Shown here: positions 20,940-31,283 of the stretch, piece after piece
Numbering within the stretch: the first letter of the stretch is position 1
How the letters are laid out: each line of letters begins with the position of its first letter
Origin: Oscheius dolichura
Lineage: Eukaryota; Nematoda; Chromadorea; Rhabditida; Rhabditidae
Length of the DNA: 64,000 nucleotides
Direction of reading: 5' to 3'
Assembly: GCA_932521035.1 (NCBI GenBank)
Contig: OW051495.1
Location: 8,494,001 to 8,558,000, forward strand
The notes under the pieces: generated by a model
Told to the model about the DNA's origin: nothing
What the model saw: the letters and a program-made list of their open reading frames with translations, nothing else
Database searches by the model: none
Made by a program: the position numbers and the translations under genes

Positions 20940-22393
20940 GCACGGCGATTTGTGGGAAACCCAGGGACAAGACTTATGTTACAACCTAATATAGCTGCGA
21001 AAATTCATATTTCGATGTTTTCATACGTTAGTGTTCATAGAAACTCTGCTGAAAGGCATATTGAGCCGAAAACCGGTAGGTTGAAACCGCCTTGATCCGC
21101 TCTTCAAGATACTGCTTGAATTTTTGAAAATAGTCAAGAAATGGACAAGATACAGATGCAAACGCGGCGCGGAAATGAAATCATTGACCGGCTTTTGTAC
21201 AATAGAGCCATATTCGCTATGAAATGAAGTATTTTCAGCGGAAAAGCCTCTCTTTGGAATCTTCCAAAGAAGAACTCTACTCAAAAAGTACGTTTCGTCA
21301 TATTGGCTGCATTAACAATGTTGTAGAAACCCGCGGCACCCAGAAGGGAGTCCAGAAATTTCTTTCTCAAGAGCTGAAGAAAAGCCCGTCAGGCCTGTGA
21401 GCGACATTGGTGCACAGTCTGCCAGCGGCACAGAAAGCTCGACAACGCTAAGTGAGTCCATATATTTTTAATCAAAGAATACGTAGAGCAGCAGATCACG
21501 CTTAGTTTCGCAAATTTGAATACGTAAATTTATATACATTATCCACCTATTATACAGGAACAATTGTAGGGGAAGAGCAGATCCCTTGTTAGGAAACTAC
21601 TGGCTTTATTTTCAGGGCATGTCAAGTCGTCTCCTCCATTCTGCCAGAGCTGTGGGCAACACTTCCCAAACGCAGATGAGTGGGGTAAACACTTGGAACG
21701 GGATAAAAAGAAGAAAGGACGCTCGGAGTGTGACAATGTGCGACCTCTTTTTTAACCTTTTAACAATTTGGCGAATGTTCAGATACAGTTAAAATGGAGT
21801 CCGTACGAGGCTGCATGTATAGTGAATTGGATAAATGCTGTAACTCGACTCAGAACAAAACAAGCAAAAAAACCTTTGGATGCCACTAAACTAAGAAATC
21901 CCGCTGAATTTTCCAGACAAGTCAGAAATGGCAAGATATGCCGGGCCCTCTTTAACGCCTTGCTTGGGCAGAAGACTAGGATACCCCTTGATGTCCGTAC
22001 CGACGATATGGCAGAAATATTTATCACTACTATACGAGCAGCAATGCCAGGAGTTACTTGGCCCATTGAGGTAATTTGTAATTTTTAGATAATTATTAAT
22101 TCGTTTTATTTAGAAAGAGGATATAATCTACGGGAGGGCAGCGAGAATGTTATCTCTTATAGGTATAATATGGGAGCACCGTCACTTATTTGAGCTCCGT
22201 AACGTGGTAAGTATATTTCAAATGAACTCATTTTTGGCTATTCTAACTCAGTTCGGCCGAGATATCTCAAAGTACGCGAAGACTAGTGCAGAATACGAAA
22301 GGGGTAAAGACGTATTTGGCAGAATGAAAGGTCATTATGGTAAGTTTTGTCACTCGGTCCATAACTTTTACAGAGACGGTACTGATCAATATA

Positions 22394-24107
22394 CCCCGCG
22401 CAAAAAGTTTTGGTACACCTGAATCTCAACGATAGCAAGGCCCAGCGAGCTGAGACCAATACAGTAAATGTACAATTAGGCAAGGGATAAAACCACGTGT
22501 AGATAATGGAAAAATACGAAACATATGACTTTTTATTTGAGAAAATCGAAAGCACCCGCGCAAAAAGTTTTGGTACAGCTGGCTTTTGAGGCCAAATGAT
22601 TATTTTTACCCAGTTTTCTTTTTGGTTTTCTTGTGTTCCCATCTTCTATGCGATCTTCTACTACTATTACAATTGTAAAATAAACGATCCAGATCGGGAT
22701 TTTCATCTTACAAGGACACTTCGCCAAGAGACCTGTCTTCATGATATGACCAGAAATCGACATTTTCCGAGCCTAAAAGTGCTTCCAAATGGTTCCCCGC
22801 TATCAATTTATCCAGGAAATTACTTTGCCCAAATAATGCAACCCGTTTGAGGGCGCGTTGGCATCGATAGATAGAATCAACTGACGGCTGACAACGTTTC
22901 TGGGCAGTTTTTCCATGCACAAAATGGGTTTATTTGTAAGAAAACGATGTTTACATATTGGCAACCCTCTTAGTTACATAAACCAATTGATTCCAATCGA
23001 TAATATTGCCTGTATCCCCCGATGTAGTCCTTTCAAGCTGCACCTTTAAAAATGGGGAAAATGGTACTTTTCCATTGAAAATCAAGGGAAATTCTTGAGT
23101 CATCGTTCAATCGGATCAGGGCGGTCCCTACCATCAATTGACATCGCCTAGACATGGTAGTAGGGTAATTTTGCATCGCAGTAATGTATAGACACAAGAA
23201 CCGATAGAATCCGAAGTTCCCACAAAATCACGTCTACAAAAGGATAGGGGCATATCTGACGAAAGTTGAAAAGTCAGCTCGGCTTCACAACGGGTTGTAT
23301 TGCTAGGACGCCGGAACTTAGTTCCTCAGGAAGAGAGCAGTCTTGAAGAGGAACACAACCACTTTCCGGGCAGTCCAAGTCCCGTTAAAGAACAAACACC
23401 ACAAAGAAACAAAATGGAAAGGTATCCAGGATGTGAAAAGAGAGCTGCAGCAGAAGATGAAAACTGGCTGGCCGGGCAATACAAGACCATGTGGAACAAG
23501 TTTATGATCATGGAGAACAGGACAACCAACTTGGCGGAGAACTACCACAGGTAGACAGAGCAACGGCGAAATGCTATTTTTTTTTGCCGCATCTTGAGCA
23601 CTCTCGGAGCCCAGAGGCCAACCTTGGAAGCTCTCTTGAAAGTGATAAACGACATGTCATTCCGTGCCCACACCGAGCTAAAAATAGTAAGTCACACGCT
23701 CTCCGGTCTATATTGCAATTACAGAACCAACACACTCTACGAAAATCAGACAAAGAACGAAAAGAACTGATCGAAAAGGAAATGACCGGTTTCTTCAACA
23801 TGACGAAGAAAACAGGCATCAGAAATATTCCGAAAGAAGAGCTATTCGTATATTTGGACAAAATGAGCCGTTTTATTGTCACTCAACACAAATAAATCTG
23901 TATAAACGACTATAAATACTTGAAACCCCTGAAATATGCCGCTAAACAATAAACCGGAGCATAGTTCCTGGTACCCGGAACTTAGTTCCTCGAAAGCGAA
24001 AGTCGCCGCAATTATGCTAATTTCACTTCCTGAGGAAGAAAGTTCCGGCCTCCCGCTGGGGATTGCTATCGTTTAGATTCAGGTGTACCAAAACTTTTTG
24101 GGCGGGG
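22394..24107. mobile_element. 1.7-kb TIR transposon inside an exon
   Basis: The left end CCCCGCGCAAAAAGTTTTGG continues TACACCTGAATCT; the right end is its reverse complement with a few changes, over about 45 bp. TATA flanks both sides (22390-22393 and 24108-24111), consistent with a TA or TATA target duplication. A second partial left end lies at 22555. Inner boundaries at about 23312 and 24025-24045 carry another inverted pair around CCGGAACTTAGTTCCT, suggesting nesting. It carries a MULE transposase fragment but no transposase of its own type. Confidence 0.8.
23300..23895 (+). CDS. C-terminal fragment of a MULE-type transposase
   Basis: Three exons: to 23550, 23599-23686 and 23725-23895, with introns of 48 and 38 bp that keep the frame. 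The joined product contains NWLAGQYKTMWNKF then RTTNLAENYHSTLG and RPTLEALLKVINDM. This is the pattern of the MULE (Mutator-like) transposase C-terminus: a Trp-rich segment, R-T-x-N-x2-E-x-[WY]-H, then a helix beginning with a P-x-L/W unit. The catalytic N-terminal DDE part is absent upstream. It lies inside the TIR element, so it is captured, or is what remains of the element. ATG candidates are at 23414 and upstream. Being spliced and open, it might still be expressed. Confidence 0.6.
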
Positions 24108-24310
24108 TATACTAGCACCTTACTGTGTTTTAATTCTTTTGGCAAAATATTTTCTCAATTACATATCAAAATGGCAGCAGCGGTAAAATTCACATTTTTG
24201 AAAATTTGGTTGACAGCTTACAACATGTGAAATTTGTTTCTTTGCTTCCTTTTAAAATTTAAAAATCCACATTGCTAGTACGCGTAGTGAAAGTATTTTC
24301 GAGAAAAGTT

Positions 24311-25253
24311 ATGGGCCGAAGGTCAGCACTTGCCGATCACTATAATACCTATATAACAGAGAAATACGGAACAATTTTCCCCGATGATGAAAGATTTTAT
24401 TCGTATTTGCTGCTGTCGAAAAAACGGTTGGAAAAAAGGAGAAAAACTATACCCTAGAGGAGCTGTGTGAAGCCGTTTTTTACATTGGAAAAGGAACGGC
24501 TGTAATTGTTTTTATGAAGTTAGCATGAAATTGATATTTAGGACAGGAGCATGCATCATTTTAAGAAAGCTGCGGACGACTACATTGAGAGCCTTACTGT
24601 AGGACCAACTTTCTTCATACATTAACAGCGAACAATTTAGCTGAATGGCCGTAAGACCCATTGCATCGTGAATGATTGGAAAGCTGGAACGAAAGTCGGA
24701 TTTGTTCGTCTACAGTGTGATAGCCTTGAACCAGTGACGCTGTATATCGAAGGATGCTTAATTCATTTCTTCTCCTTGTTGGAGTTGACCAACAAAAAGG
24801 TATATTTTAGCTAAATATTGTCTGTAACTGAATTACTACAGGAAGGAGATTGGACACAATTATTCAGGACCATATCGGGCCTGGATAACGAAACAGTTAA
24901 TGAAATGAGCACAAAAGAAAAAGCGAAGCTGAAGAGTAAAGAGCGGCATGATCAGGTTGGTGGGACCATTTCTAATTTAAAATGTTGATGTCGAACAGAT
25001 TAACTTCTTTATTTTCCCCTTTACCACCTTATTTCTATAGCTTATTCGAACCATCTCGACGAGCTGAATATAGTGGAACAAGACTTTTTCGGGTTGACGC
25101 TTATTTTAGGGGGCATAGACGTCATTCTATGCCAAAAAAGGCTGTTTATCAGATATATTTGGGGGTTTCGCATCAAACATCGCAAAAGTACACGTTTCCG
25201 ACTGCACGACTGAAATCCTTGGAGTTCTTTGAGCCAGGGGAATACAGATAATA
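24311..25253 (+). CDS. GIY-YIG nuclease of the ANKLE1/LEM-3 type, apparent frameshift
   Basis: The protein starts MGRRSALADHYNTYITEKYG and then FYSYLLL. Next comes the catalytic start EELCEAVFYIGKGT, in a different frame from the preceding segment. Further exons, joined in frame by short introns, add DRSMHHFKKAADDY, then THCIVNDWKAGTKVGFVRLQ and EGCLIHFFSLLELTNKKEGDW. In ANKLE1/LEM-3 nucleases the order is the same: FYxGKGT-x2-R-x2-HL, an I-x2-W-x2-G-x-GV segment, the catalytic Glu in an EA-x3-E-x2-x-I helix, and LTN-x-[KR]-x-GD. One A is missing in a poly-A run near 24435; no intron resolves it. The last part (25040-25253) may be a further exon. LEM-3 cuts DNA bridges between chromosomes. 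The family call is strong, but integrity is doubtful. Confidence 0.65.
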
Positions 25254-26480
25254 AAGAATAAAAGGTGGCAGGGTATGTCTTTGAGTCGTTCTAAACCAGA
25301 CTTGTAAGAGAATCAATGAGAATCTTACGCGGGAAGTAGTATGGTTCTACAAAAACACCGTAACACGGGCCATTTATGGAAAACAGAACACGGTTTTTAG
25401 AATAGTTTTTGATGGGCTTTCGAATGGTCTAGGCCTCGTCTCATGAGCCCACCCTAAACTACTGTAAAAGGGCCCCTTCTAAATTAGCTCAACCCAAACG
25501 ACAACAATATTTAATTTCCAGGATAAGCCGACTGCTGCCGAGATGGTCGACGTAGCTGTTTTCATTCTCTGTGAAGTTCTGGAGGATCTTGATAAGAGGG
25601 TCGTGTGGATGCCACTTCCGAAAAACAAGAAAAAATAGACTGACTGAAGTTTCTAATTTTCTGACTTTATCCATCAGCTGCTATCCCGTGTAACCTCTTG
25701 TGAATACTTCTGTGAGGACGATCCCCCCCCCCCCCGCTCCTCCTCCGGCTTGAGGTTTGGGATCCTGTTCTTTGTCACAGCAGCACGGCGGCGGACGAGC
25801 AGCAACAGCAGTTGTAGTCGGCAAAAGTCGGCAGCAACCGCGGCTAGGTACTTTGGTGGCAGAGAAATGGGGACCGACCGCCCGCGGGGTGGAAAGAAGG
25901 AGAAGCCTTACCTTACCAATATCCTCCCAACTAGTTCTCACGGACCAGGCTCAGCCCGGGCCGTCCCAAATCATTATACGGGTAATACAACTGCTGAAGT
26001 TACCCGCTGCGCTTTCTTGTTGGTCAGGACTATTGGTACCTCCAGATCACCATCCACCAGGTACTTCGCTCCACCAAGGTGTCTGGAACCAGTTGCATAG
26101 TCATTATCCCCCCGAGATCGTTCCCGGAATTCTTGCTCAGGAATTCGTTGGAGGATTCTTTCAGGCTTCGATACGCCGAGATCTTCTAGCACTTGGAGAT
26201 TTTTTCTAATTTTTTAATATTGTTATTTGTTCGGAGAGAGATATATGTGTAGGTGAACTTGTGGGCAAATGAGACTACCGGCATGACGAGGTTGGCCTGA
26301 GGGGTCCAGCCAGGTAACAACACCAGTCCCCTCCCTTTTCAGGGCTATTTACAGTTGTTTTCTGGCTCTTCGTAGTCTTAGTTGGTACAGCTGTAAACAC
26401 ACGTTTTATTTATAAAAGTAAACAGAATGAAAATATATTACAATCGGTTGGAATCAAGATTGGAAAGAATCGTTTGTAAA
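25254..26480. other. Intergenic, partly GC-rich
   Basis: A run of 13 C at 25723-25735 is followed by a GC-rich zone to about 26190 with overlapping open frames on both strands (150 codons + at 25757-26209, 72 codons - at 25974-26192). The minus frame reads like protein (PERILQRIPEQEFRERSRGD) but I do not recognise it and no start or splice context supports it. Confidence 0.35.
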
Positions 26481-26481
26481 G

Positions 26482-28560
26482 TTAAAGATGAAAGTCAAAC
26501 CATGTGGGAGGAATCAAACTGATAGGTTTCTCAGCGACGTGGAAACGTATTTGACACACTACTGTTGATACAAAGTAGTTGTGTTTAATCTCCTCTTCAT
26601 CGAGAGGATAATTTTCGTAGACGGTAACAAGTGCTACCGCGCCATCCTGGCGTTTGATAGTTGCTGAAGCCATCTTCGATATATCCTGAAAGCGGAAGAT
26701 TGTATTGTGTCTACCAGAGAATTAATACGAAAATTCCGCTTTTAGAATCAAACAATTCGCAATTTCTTTCTGATTATGGGGATATATTTATTTTAGCATG
26801 AATCGCGCCAAAAACGCGCGTTTAAAAACTACTAAGTCCCGATGTAACTTACATATTTTGTCTGGTCTTTTTCATCTATTTCAGTGAATTTCAATTGCTG
26901 TATCAAATAAGAAGGAAGAAACTCCTCTTCGAGAGTTTGAAGAAATTTCTTTCTATTGTCTTTCTCCCATAAGTCCTTCTCTTCGCTGTCCTCACTTTGG
27001 AACCTGCGCAGCTTTTCCAGACCTCCCATTTTCCAATACTGTAACAATTTCTCATATAAGATAAATTGCAAATTATTAGGGCGGGCAATAAGTATTGCCG
27101 CTAACATACTTCCGGTCAGATTTTTTACCCAAAATGCCTATAGGCTACGTGAAAAATCAATAAGATTGACTGCGCTACCACGTTTTTTGTGCGTAACCTT
27201 GCATTTCCAGAACGAAAAGTAGACGACAAAAGAGGCGAAAAGCCTCTTTTGGGCGCGAACCCATCGGCGAAGAAAAATAACCGAAAGCAGGGAGCGGTGG
27301 CCGGTACTTGTCAAAAATAATAATCGAGCATATTAAATGAAATCTATGCCACAGGAAAGAGAATGACGAGTTCTATTGGGGAAAAACATTTTTGGCTCTT
27401 GAGAAGACCAAATAGCGCGACGCGAAGGCCACGAATCTGGGTTGCGGCGCCGGGTCCGTGCTCTTTAGAGAGTTGTAGCTCACTGAAATCGCAGCCGATC
27501 GGGAAAATTCCTTCGCTGCTGAACATACCACAAAAAACTACACATAAAAATTTCACAAAAGAGTTTTCGAAGCGTAAAGCATATTCAGCACCCCCGATTT
27601 TCGCCTATTTTGTGGTCTACTTTTCGTCCTGGAAATCAAGGTCACGCACAAAAAACGTGGTAGAGTAGTCAATCTTAATGATTTTTCACGTAGAATTAAC
27701 CTACAGGCATTTTGGATAAAAAATCTGCCCGGAAGTATGTTAGCGGCAATACTTATTGCCCGTCCTAATATATAGGTGGACTGTTCGTCTCTTTACCTCA
27801 ATAAGGTTATTAATCGATTGCAATGGTTTCACATACTCCGGATATCTCGGTAGGAGTACAAACATTTCCAGATTTTCAAACGATGACCAGTCAATAATGT
27901 CTTTTCTTAACCACATTTTCAGAGAAGTTACTGTCCTCTAAAAACAACAATTTACAGGAAATAAGCACTAGTGTTCGAACTTACGGGAAGTCTTGGTATA
28001 CTGTTATACCTCCATGTTACTTCTCGTGGCCTGAGTCTCTCAAGAAGATCCACTGGTGTTTCTTCAAATCCCTTAACTTCTAGATGACGCGTTCTGCATT
28101 TGCGAGTAGCAAAGAATTCTTCTGTATAGATGACTTTCCAGTAGTATATAGAGTAAAGCATGTGATTAAAGCTGTGCCCAGAATGAATGTGATGCTCCTC
28201 TAGATTTATGGCGAAGTAGTCGGTCGGCACCCCGATTTTATGGACATTCGATTGCACAAACTCAAACATAGGTTTATTAGTTTGACGAAGACGAGCAAAG
28301 GAAACGGCTTGCATCTTTAAAAATATAGTAATAAATACGGAAGAAGCCCACCTTATTAAAAACTAGTATAAGGTCGTCATTTTGTAAAAGGGTGATTTCA
28401 AATAGCATCTTTTTTAGCAGCAAATCGATAACTCGTGAAATAAAGCAGGCTAACTGTAGAGAACGGTAAAGATCAGGAGCAACGCGTGATGAAAGCGAGT
28501 TGTGGGTCCCAAAGGGATAATAAGGATTGGCCACAAGTATGGTGTCTCTCAAGTGGCACA
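26482..28560 (-). pseudogene. F-box-associated-like gene split by a MITE
   Basis: Minus-strand exons: about 28560-28350, 28312-27990, 27941-27771, 27073-26851 and 26690-26482. The third ends NNLIEVKRRTVHLY and the fourth starts NLQFILYEKLLQYW. They are one exon once the element at 27076-27768 and one TA are removed, with no frame change. The C-terminus contains MASATIKRQDGAVALVTVY, which resembles the IKR-x-DG-x-A-T end of nematode FBA_2 (F-box associated) proteins, and the TSLKMWLRKDIIDWSSFENL segment fits a leucine-rich substrate-binding region. I see no clear F-box motif at the N-terminus, whose start is unsure. If an F-box protein, it would be a substrate adaptor of an SCF ubiquitin ligase. 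As it stands the element should disrupt it. Confidence 0.5.
27076..27768. mobile_element. 693-bp TA-flanked TIR element (MITE)
   Basis: The left end TTAGGGCGGGCAATAAGTAT and the right end (reverse complement TTAGGACGGGCAATAAGTAT) are inverted over about 160 bp with few mismatches. TA is duplicated at 27074-27075 and 27769-27770, so this is a Tc1/mariner-type target. No transposase. The element interrupts coding sequence; its high arm identity and clean duplication suggest a recent insertion. Confidence 0.9.
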
Positions 28561-29036
28561 ACTTTAAAAAGGCTTTTTATTTATGGCAACAACTATATTG
28601 AACCGGTACAATTGGTGAAGAGAAAGGAGAAAGACGGTTTTCTAATTTTGCCTAGACAGGGGGCAACAAAATGGCATAAGCAAAAGCAATACAATGCAGG
28701 ATGAAATAAAGACTTTTTTCTTAAACTAAAAAGGGTCCCTTGTAAGTGGCAAAAGTAAGTTTTTTATCTGTTTTCTCTTCAATCAAATGTTTAGCAATTG
28801 GAATTCCCCTGTCCCGGCGGCAGTTCCCGGTGAAGGTGGATTTTGCCAGGTCTATTACGATGTCACAAGGCCAGTCTCTGGAGAAGGTAGGAGTCTCACT
28901 CAAGGAGCCCATCTTCTCACATGGAATACTCTACGTGGCGCTGTCTCGCTGCACCAGCATGACTGGGATTAGAGTGGAGATGATGCCCTCCGATGGAACG
29001 AGAGCCCTCAACATGGTGGAACAATCTGCCCTCTAG
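28486..29036 (+). pseudogene. C-terminal fragment of a Pif1/Helitron helicase
   Basis: The segment 28800-29036 reads RRQFPVKVDFARSITMSQGQ, SLEKVGVSL and FSHGILYVALSRCTS. This is the end of Pif1-like helicases as found in Helitrons: QFPV-x-L-x-FA-x-TI-x-KSQGQ (motif V) and HG-x-LYVALSR (motif VI). The region 28530-28660 (SSGTTLKRLFIYGNNYIEPV) fits the preceding LCNGTR block. Walker A and B motifs and the Rep domain are missing, and the frame breaks at 28704-28790. It is a 3' remnant of a Helitron or a Pif1 gene, and its 5' part overlaps the predicted first exon of the F-box-like gene on the other strand. Confidence 0.6.
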
Positions 29037-29336
29037 CCGCCGTGTTACTCTTTGTCTTTGCTGATGTTGTGTCTGACCTCCGCTGAGGATTACTCCCCGA
29101 CCCCCGGTACAGGATTGGAAAGGGGGAAGGGGATGTTTGTCGTTCATCCGCGTACTATGTGTTTTTTTGTTTTATTAAATGAACAGTTTTACCTTTTTAT
29201 TCCCCGACTTTATTGCTATTTCCGTGTGTAAAGAACTGTTGAAAGTTGTTTTTCTCTCTTTGCAACACAGCAGTAACGAGTCATCCTTCTTCAGTTTGTT
29301 TTCAACTGTGTTGGAAGAAATAGTGCTCTCTTATTT

Positions 29337-30457
29337 TTATCTGCCTGGGTTCCGTTTTGCAATTGTATTCTGTCCCGTGACAACCCTATGTGCCATTGAT
29401 GATACTGTAGATATACGTGAAGACGAGCGAAAACGAAAAATCCAATTGTAGTACGTTGGATTCATTACAATTAACACTGTTCCTCCAATAGAGCCAAAGG
29501 CAGAAAGTGTAAGAAATATCATATCGGCCAGATCTGTAAAAGGCATCTGTTACTTGATCAGTACAACAGCTTACACGTAGTTCCAAATATTTCCCAACTG
29601 AAAGCAACAATAGCGGCCAACGTCGGAATGCAAATGAGAAGGAAGGGTATAAAAGCTTGCAAGCTCAATTGAAGTAGGAAGCGGCGTTGAATTTTCTTCA
29701 ATTTTTGTGACATCACGAGCGCATTTGTTTCTTTGTATGATAAATGGAGAAGGGACATGTCGACGGTGATGAAGAGAATTGTCAGAAAGGCCGTAGGAAC
29801 AGCGCCGAGGTACAGGGTCAGCCCATAGTTATAGATTACCATATCCTCCATGGATAACATTTCATCTGTTACACAGGAATAGTTCTAAAAATATATCCTG
29901 GAAATATGTGGTTTCAACTGACATTGCGAAGCATTTCAATGACTTCGGGAACTTGCTGCTCCATTAGGAATATAGCAATAGGCCCTACTAGGCACGCACT
30001 GTACCCTACCACCATGATGGCTATGATATATAAAGGGAATAGTCTTCTGCTACCTCTGGCTAGCTCGTATCGATAGCCGAATAGATGGAGAATGCTCCCA
30101 AAGCTCAGTTCGACAACCAGCATGAATATCCCCAGAAGGACTTTGGTCGGTAGGATACCTCTCAAATGACCGGCGGCATAACCAATTGGAAGAGGCAGCA
30201 AGATTACCGGTTTAGTTAGGAAGCTAATCTAAATGGCCGCTTGAAGAAAGGAAACTATTTATTACTGAAATGTCTGTTATGAAAGTTAGAATCTGGTGGT
30301 AGAGCAGAAACCACCGGTAGACCTTCATGTGGGAGGTGGATCTCCATATTATGCAGTAGATAACGTAGGGATTCAATATCAAAGCAATGCCGGAGAGATA
30401 CGGTAGAACGGTGACGTACAGTTTAGGTTGTAAGATAAACTCCGGGCAGAAGATCAT
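29337..30457 (-). CDS. Srh-family chemoreceptor (upstream paralogue at 31284)
   Basis: Four exons on the minus strand: 30457-about 30266, about 30221-29928, 29884-29577 and 29532-29337. It starts MIFCPEFILQPKLYVTVLPYL. TM1-TM2 with the K/R-W-x-LL-YHQIL-x-F-x-TD motif is followed by KPVILLPLPIGYAAGHLRG, the Srh second-loop signature, then SFGSILHLFGYRYE (end of TM3). The third loop SQKLKKIQRRFLLQLSLQ precedes TM6, and TM7 reads SAFGSIGGTVLIVMNPTYYNWI, matching the Srh form S-x-GS-x3-T-x-LI-x2-N-P-x-Y. All four intron phases match those of the neighbour. It appears intact. It belongs to a tandem pair with 31284-32385, presumably a chemosensory receptor acting in sensory cilia. Confidence 0.85.
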
Positions 30458-30879
30458 ATAAAACGAATGAAAATGTGGCGATAACGAGAAAATATGACAT
30501 GGTCGTCATGTTTTTTTTTGTCTAGGTGCGTATTGAAGACTATTGAAAGGCGGTCGAGTAGAAGATCAGCCATAATAGCCTTTTTGAACCAGCGTTCTGT
30601 AGAAATCATCTAATGATTTGCCCATTTTTTGTTCTCATATTCATAACCACCAGCTTCGTGACGATAGTTGAGACTTTGACCGAAATAATAGGCAGGGTTT
30701 TCTGTATAAATATTAGAATCAAACGTTTCTTATCTTCCTTTCCATCCTAATTTTCACTTCAGTTGAATCACAGGGCATTAGTTACCTCATGGTTGAGCAT
30801 ACAGAAAGAAATGATCAAAAAGAGGAGTAGGCGTTATCCCTTCATGTGTTCAACGAGTAAACGCCAGCTGCTCTCCTAA
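30458..30879. other. Intergenic, promoter of the Srh gene
   Basis: AT-rich; no supported exon. Confidence 0.4.
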
Positions 30880-31159
30880 TTAAAGGAACCCCCAGGGACC
30901 TGCCCCCGAGTGCACCCGTAAGCGTCGGCGCGCATTTGAATTTTAAACGCGCCTGCCGTTTTAGCTTGATTTTTCAGTTTCTCCTGACAAATTTGATATT
31001 GTTTCTTATAAATAAATGAACGCACATTAATAGAATACTAGAATAATATGTAAAAATTAGAAGAAAGAAATGGGCTAAAACGGTAAACGAATTCAAAATT
31101 CAAATGCGCGGCGACGCTTACGGGTGCACTCGGGGGCAGGTCCCTGTGGGTTCCTTTAA
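30880..31159. mobile_element. TTAA-flanked MITE between the Srh paralogues
   Basis: TTAA at both borders; arms of about 70 bp begin AAGGAACCCCCAGGGACCT (left) and AGGTCCCTGTGGGTTCCTT (right) and remain complementary through a CGAGTGCACCCGTAAGC block. It has an AT-rich centre and no ORF. Same outer sequence as the elements at 19339, 40178 and 40463. Confidence 0.9.
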
Positions 31160-31283
31160 AGGTTCTGGAGTCCAGAAGACCCTCCGCTATCCAAGAATCC
31201 GAAGAAGCAATTTAGCGGGAGGTGTAGTGTAGCAGGTAAAACTTAAAAAAATGACTGACGCTTTATTCGATACCCTTTATTAA

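Larger units (their letters stand above)
17920..24192 (+). pseudogene. Zinc-finger gene interrupted by a transposon (possible 3' part of the USP gene)
   Basis: Exons: about 17920-18042 (ALPSYDELKL), 18343-18497 and 21330-21450, the last two being duplicates that share VRPVSD-x3-QS-x2-G-x2-SS. Then 21617-21746 encodes a C2H2-like finger (FCQSCGQHFPNADEWGKHLE). After a 48-bp intron, 21779-22072 encodes KWSPYEAACIVNWINAV and NGKICRALFNALLGQ, which faintly recall calponin-homology helices. Exons at 22110-22336 continue the helical domain. The next exon, starting at 22366, is cut at 22393 by a 1.7-kb TIR element. If the element and one TATA copy are removed, the frame runs on as ILAPYCVLILLAKYF to a stop at 24190. 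It is on the same strand as the USP exons and has the same short introns, so it may be one gene with them. I do not recognise the helical domain. Confidence 0.5.

Noticed and set aside
25681-26209. 150-codon plus-strand ORF in the GC-rich zone
   Set aside because: It overlaps equally long frames on the other strand, follows a poly-C run and has no family pattern; long open frames are expected in GC-rich DNA.
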